Origin: Glaesserella sp041814905
GTDB lineage: Bacteria; Pseudomonadota; Gammaproteobacteria; Enterobacterales; Pasteurellaceae
Assembly (NCBI RefSeq): GCF_041814905.1
Contig: NZ_JBGXYA010000035.1
Location: forward strand, 1 to 42,694
DNA length: 42,694 bases
Direction: 5' to 3'
The translations under genes were made by a program, and so were the position numbers. The notes beneath the pieces are model-generated. The model saw only the letters and a list, made by a program, of their open reading frames with translations. It did not search any database and was not told where the DNA came from. Below are positions 42,379-42,694 of the stretch, piece by piece (positions within the stretch are counted from its first letter, which is position 1; the number at the start of each line of letters is the position of its first letter).

Positions 42379-42395
42379 TGCACTGATACAGTGCA
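42379..42395. promoter_or_regulatory. Perfect 17-base palindrome before glnA
   Basis: TGCACTGATACAGTGCA: arms TGCACT and AGTGCA around GATAC, 38 bases before the glnA ATG. The arms resemble NtrC half-sites (TGCACC...GGTGCA). A possible sigma-70 promoter (TTGGAC at 42342, TATGTT at 42365, spacer 17) would place it at +2 to +18, a repressor position. No sigma-54 promoter is visible. Confidence 0.45.
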
Positions 42396-42433
42396 GCATT
42401 ATCTATTATTAATAAAACGAAAGAGGATGACTT

Positions 42434-42694
42434 ATGTCCAATGCAAATACAATCGCTAATGTCGCCAAATTGATTCGCGAAAACGATATTAAATTTGTGC
42501 TACTCAAATTCACTAGCATCAAAGGTAAAGAACACGGCGTTTCACTGCCGGTAAGTTTAGTTGCCGATGATTTAGAAGACCTGTTTGAAGACGGTAAAAT
42601 GTTCGACGGTTCGTCCGTTGAAGGTTGGAAAGCCATTAACAAAGCCGATATGTTGTTGATGCCGATTCCGGAAACCGCTGCGGTCGATCCTTTC
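42434..42694 (+). CDS. glnA: Glutamine synthetase, N-terminal part (cut by window edge)
   Basis: Joins ammonia and glutamate. The 87 residues present (MSNANTIANVAKLIRENDIK, then KFVLLKFTSIKGKEHGVSLP and MFDGSSVEGWKAINKADMLL) are the beta-grasp domain of type I enzymes. RBS AGAGGATGACTT. The catalytic domain and the adenylylation tyrosine lie outside the window. Confidence 0.96.
   Translation, partial: MSNANTIANVAKLIRENDIKFVLLKFTSIKGKEHGVSLPVSLVADDLEDLFEDGKMFDGSSVEGWKAINKADMLLMPIPETAAVDPF

Noticed and set aside
42342..42434. Sigma-54 promoter of glnA
   Set aside because: No GG and GC dinucleotides with ten-base spacing within TGGCAC/TTGC context were found downstream of the palindrome or near it.

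Overview
This is chromosomal DNA of a member of the Pasteurellaceae. The main evidence is at least 18 exact copies, found by eye, of the nine-base core ACAAGCGGT. This is the uptake signal sequence (USS) of the Actinobacillus pleuropneumoniae type, and many copies are followed by the AT-rich tail ending TTTTGCAAA. Protein content agrees: an OmpP2-like porin, a catalytic Cys136 Asd, lone znuA, and the rpsU-dnaG-rpoD operon. I cannot fix the species; an Actinobacillus/Glaesserella/Mannheimia-like organism fits. I saw no rRNA, tRNA, insertion sequence, prophage or CRISPR array. Nearly everything is core housekeeping DNA, so the interest lies in the intergenic regions.

Layout. 1-5 kb: the 5' part of serB (minus), divergent ytjB-like membrane protein, infA, then a minus-strand clpP-clpX-lpxK-ycaR run, with a SufE-family gene diverging from clpP. 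5-12 kb: dppA and fbp (minus), mpl (plus, diverging from fbp across a perfect CRP palindrome), satP and ubiD (minus). 11.7-19.3 kb: znuA (plus) converging on a long minus-strand run ybjD-ppnN-lpxB-EEP phosphatase-cls. 19.5-22 kb: an OmpP2-like porin converging on asd. 22.3-26.6 kb: ptsH-ptsI-crr followed by miaB. 26.7-31.8 kb: DUF3298 lipoprotein and the macromolecular synthesis operon rpsU-dnaG-rpoD (minus). 31.9-36.7 kb: rfbBADC for dTDP-L-rhamnose (minus), diverging from a WaaL-like O-antigen ligase. 36.8-42.7 kb: small outer-membrane beta-barrel and rnr (minus), then metJ, yhdT-panF and the 5' end of glnA (plus).

Functional links. fbp and the PTS genes belong to carbon-source control; a CRP site at about -60 from the predicted fbp start fits activation of gluconeogenesis by cAMP-CRP. 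lpxK, lpxB, rfbBADC and the ligase all serve lipid A and LPS assembly, but they sit in three separate places. cls and its overlapping EEP-family partner form a phospholipid unit.

Most notable non-coding observations: (1) four genes (satP, dnaG, rfbB, rnr) end in the same string TAACAAGCGGT, so the stop codon is fused to a USS; (2) paired inverted USSs form hairpins between genes, the strongest at 39945-39991; (3) a short GC-rich island between rnr and metJ is flanked by two terminator-like hairpins pointing outward, one of which also reads as a MetJ operator; (4) a perfect palindrome of NtrC-like form stands before glnA; (5) terminator-like hairpins stand in the leader of miaB and between the PTS genes. 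I did not find a convincing new multi-gene system.
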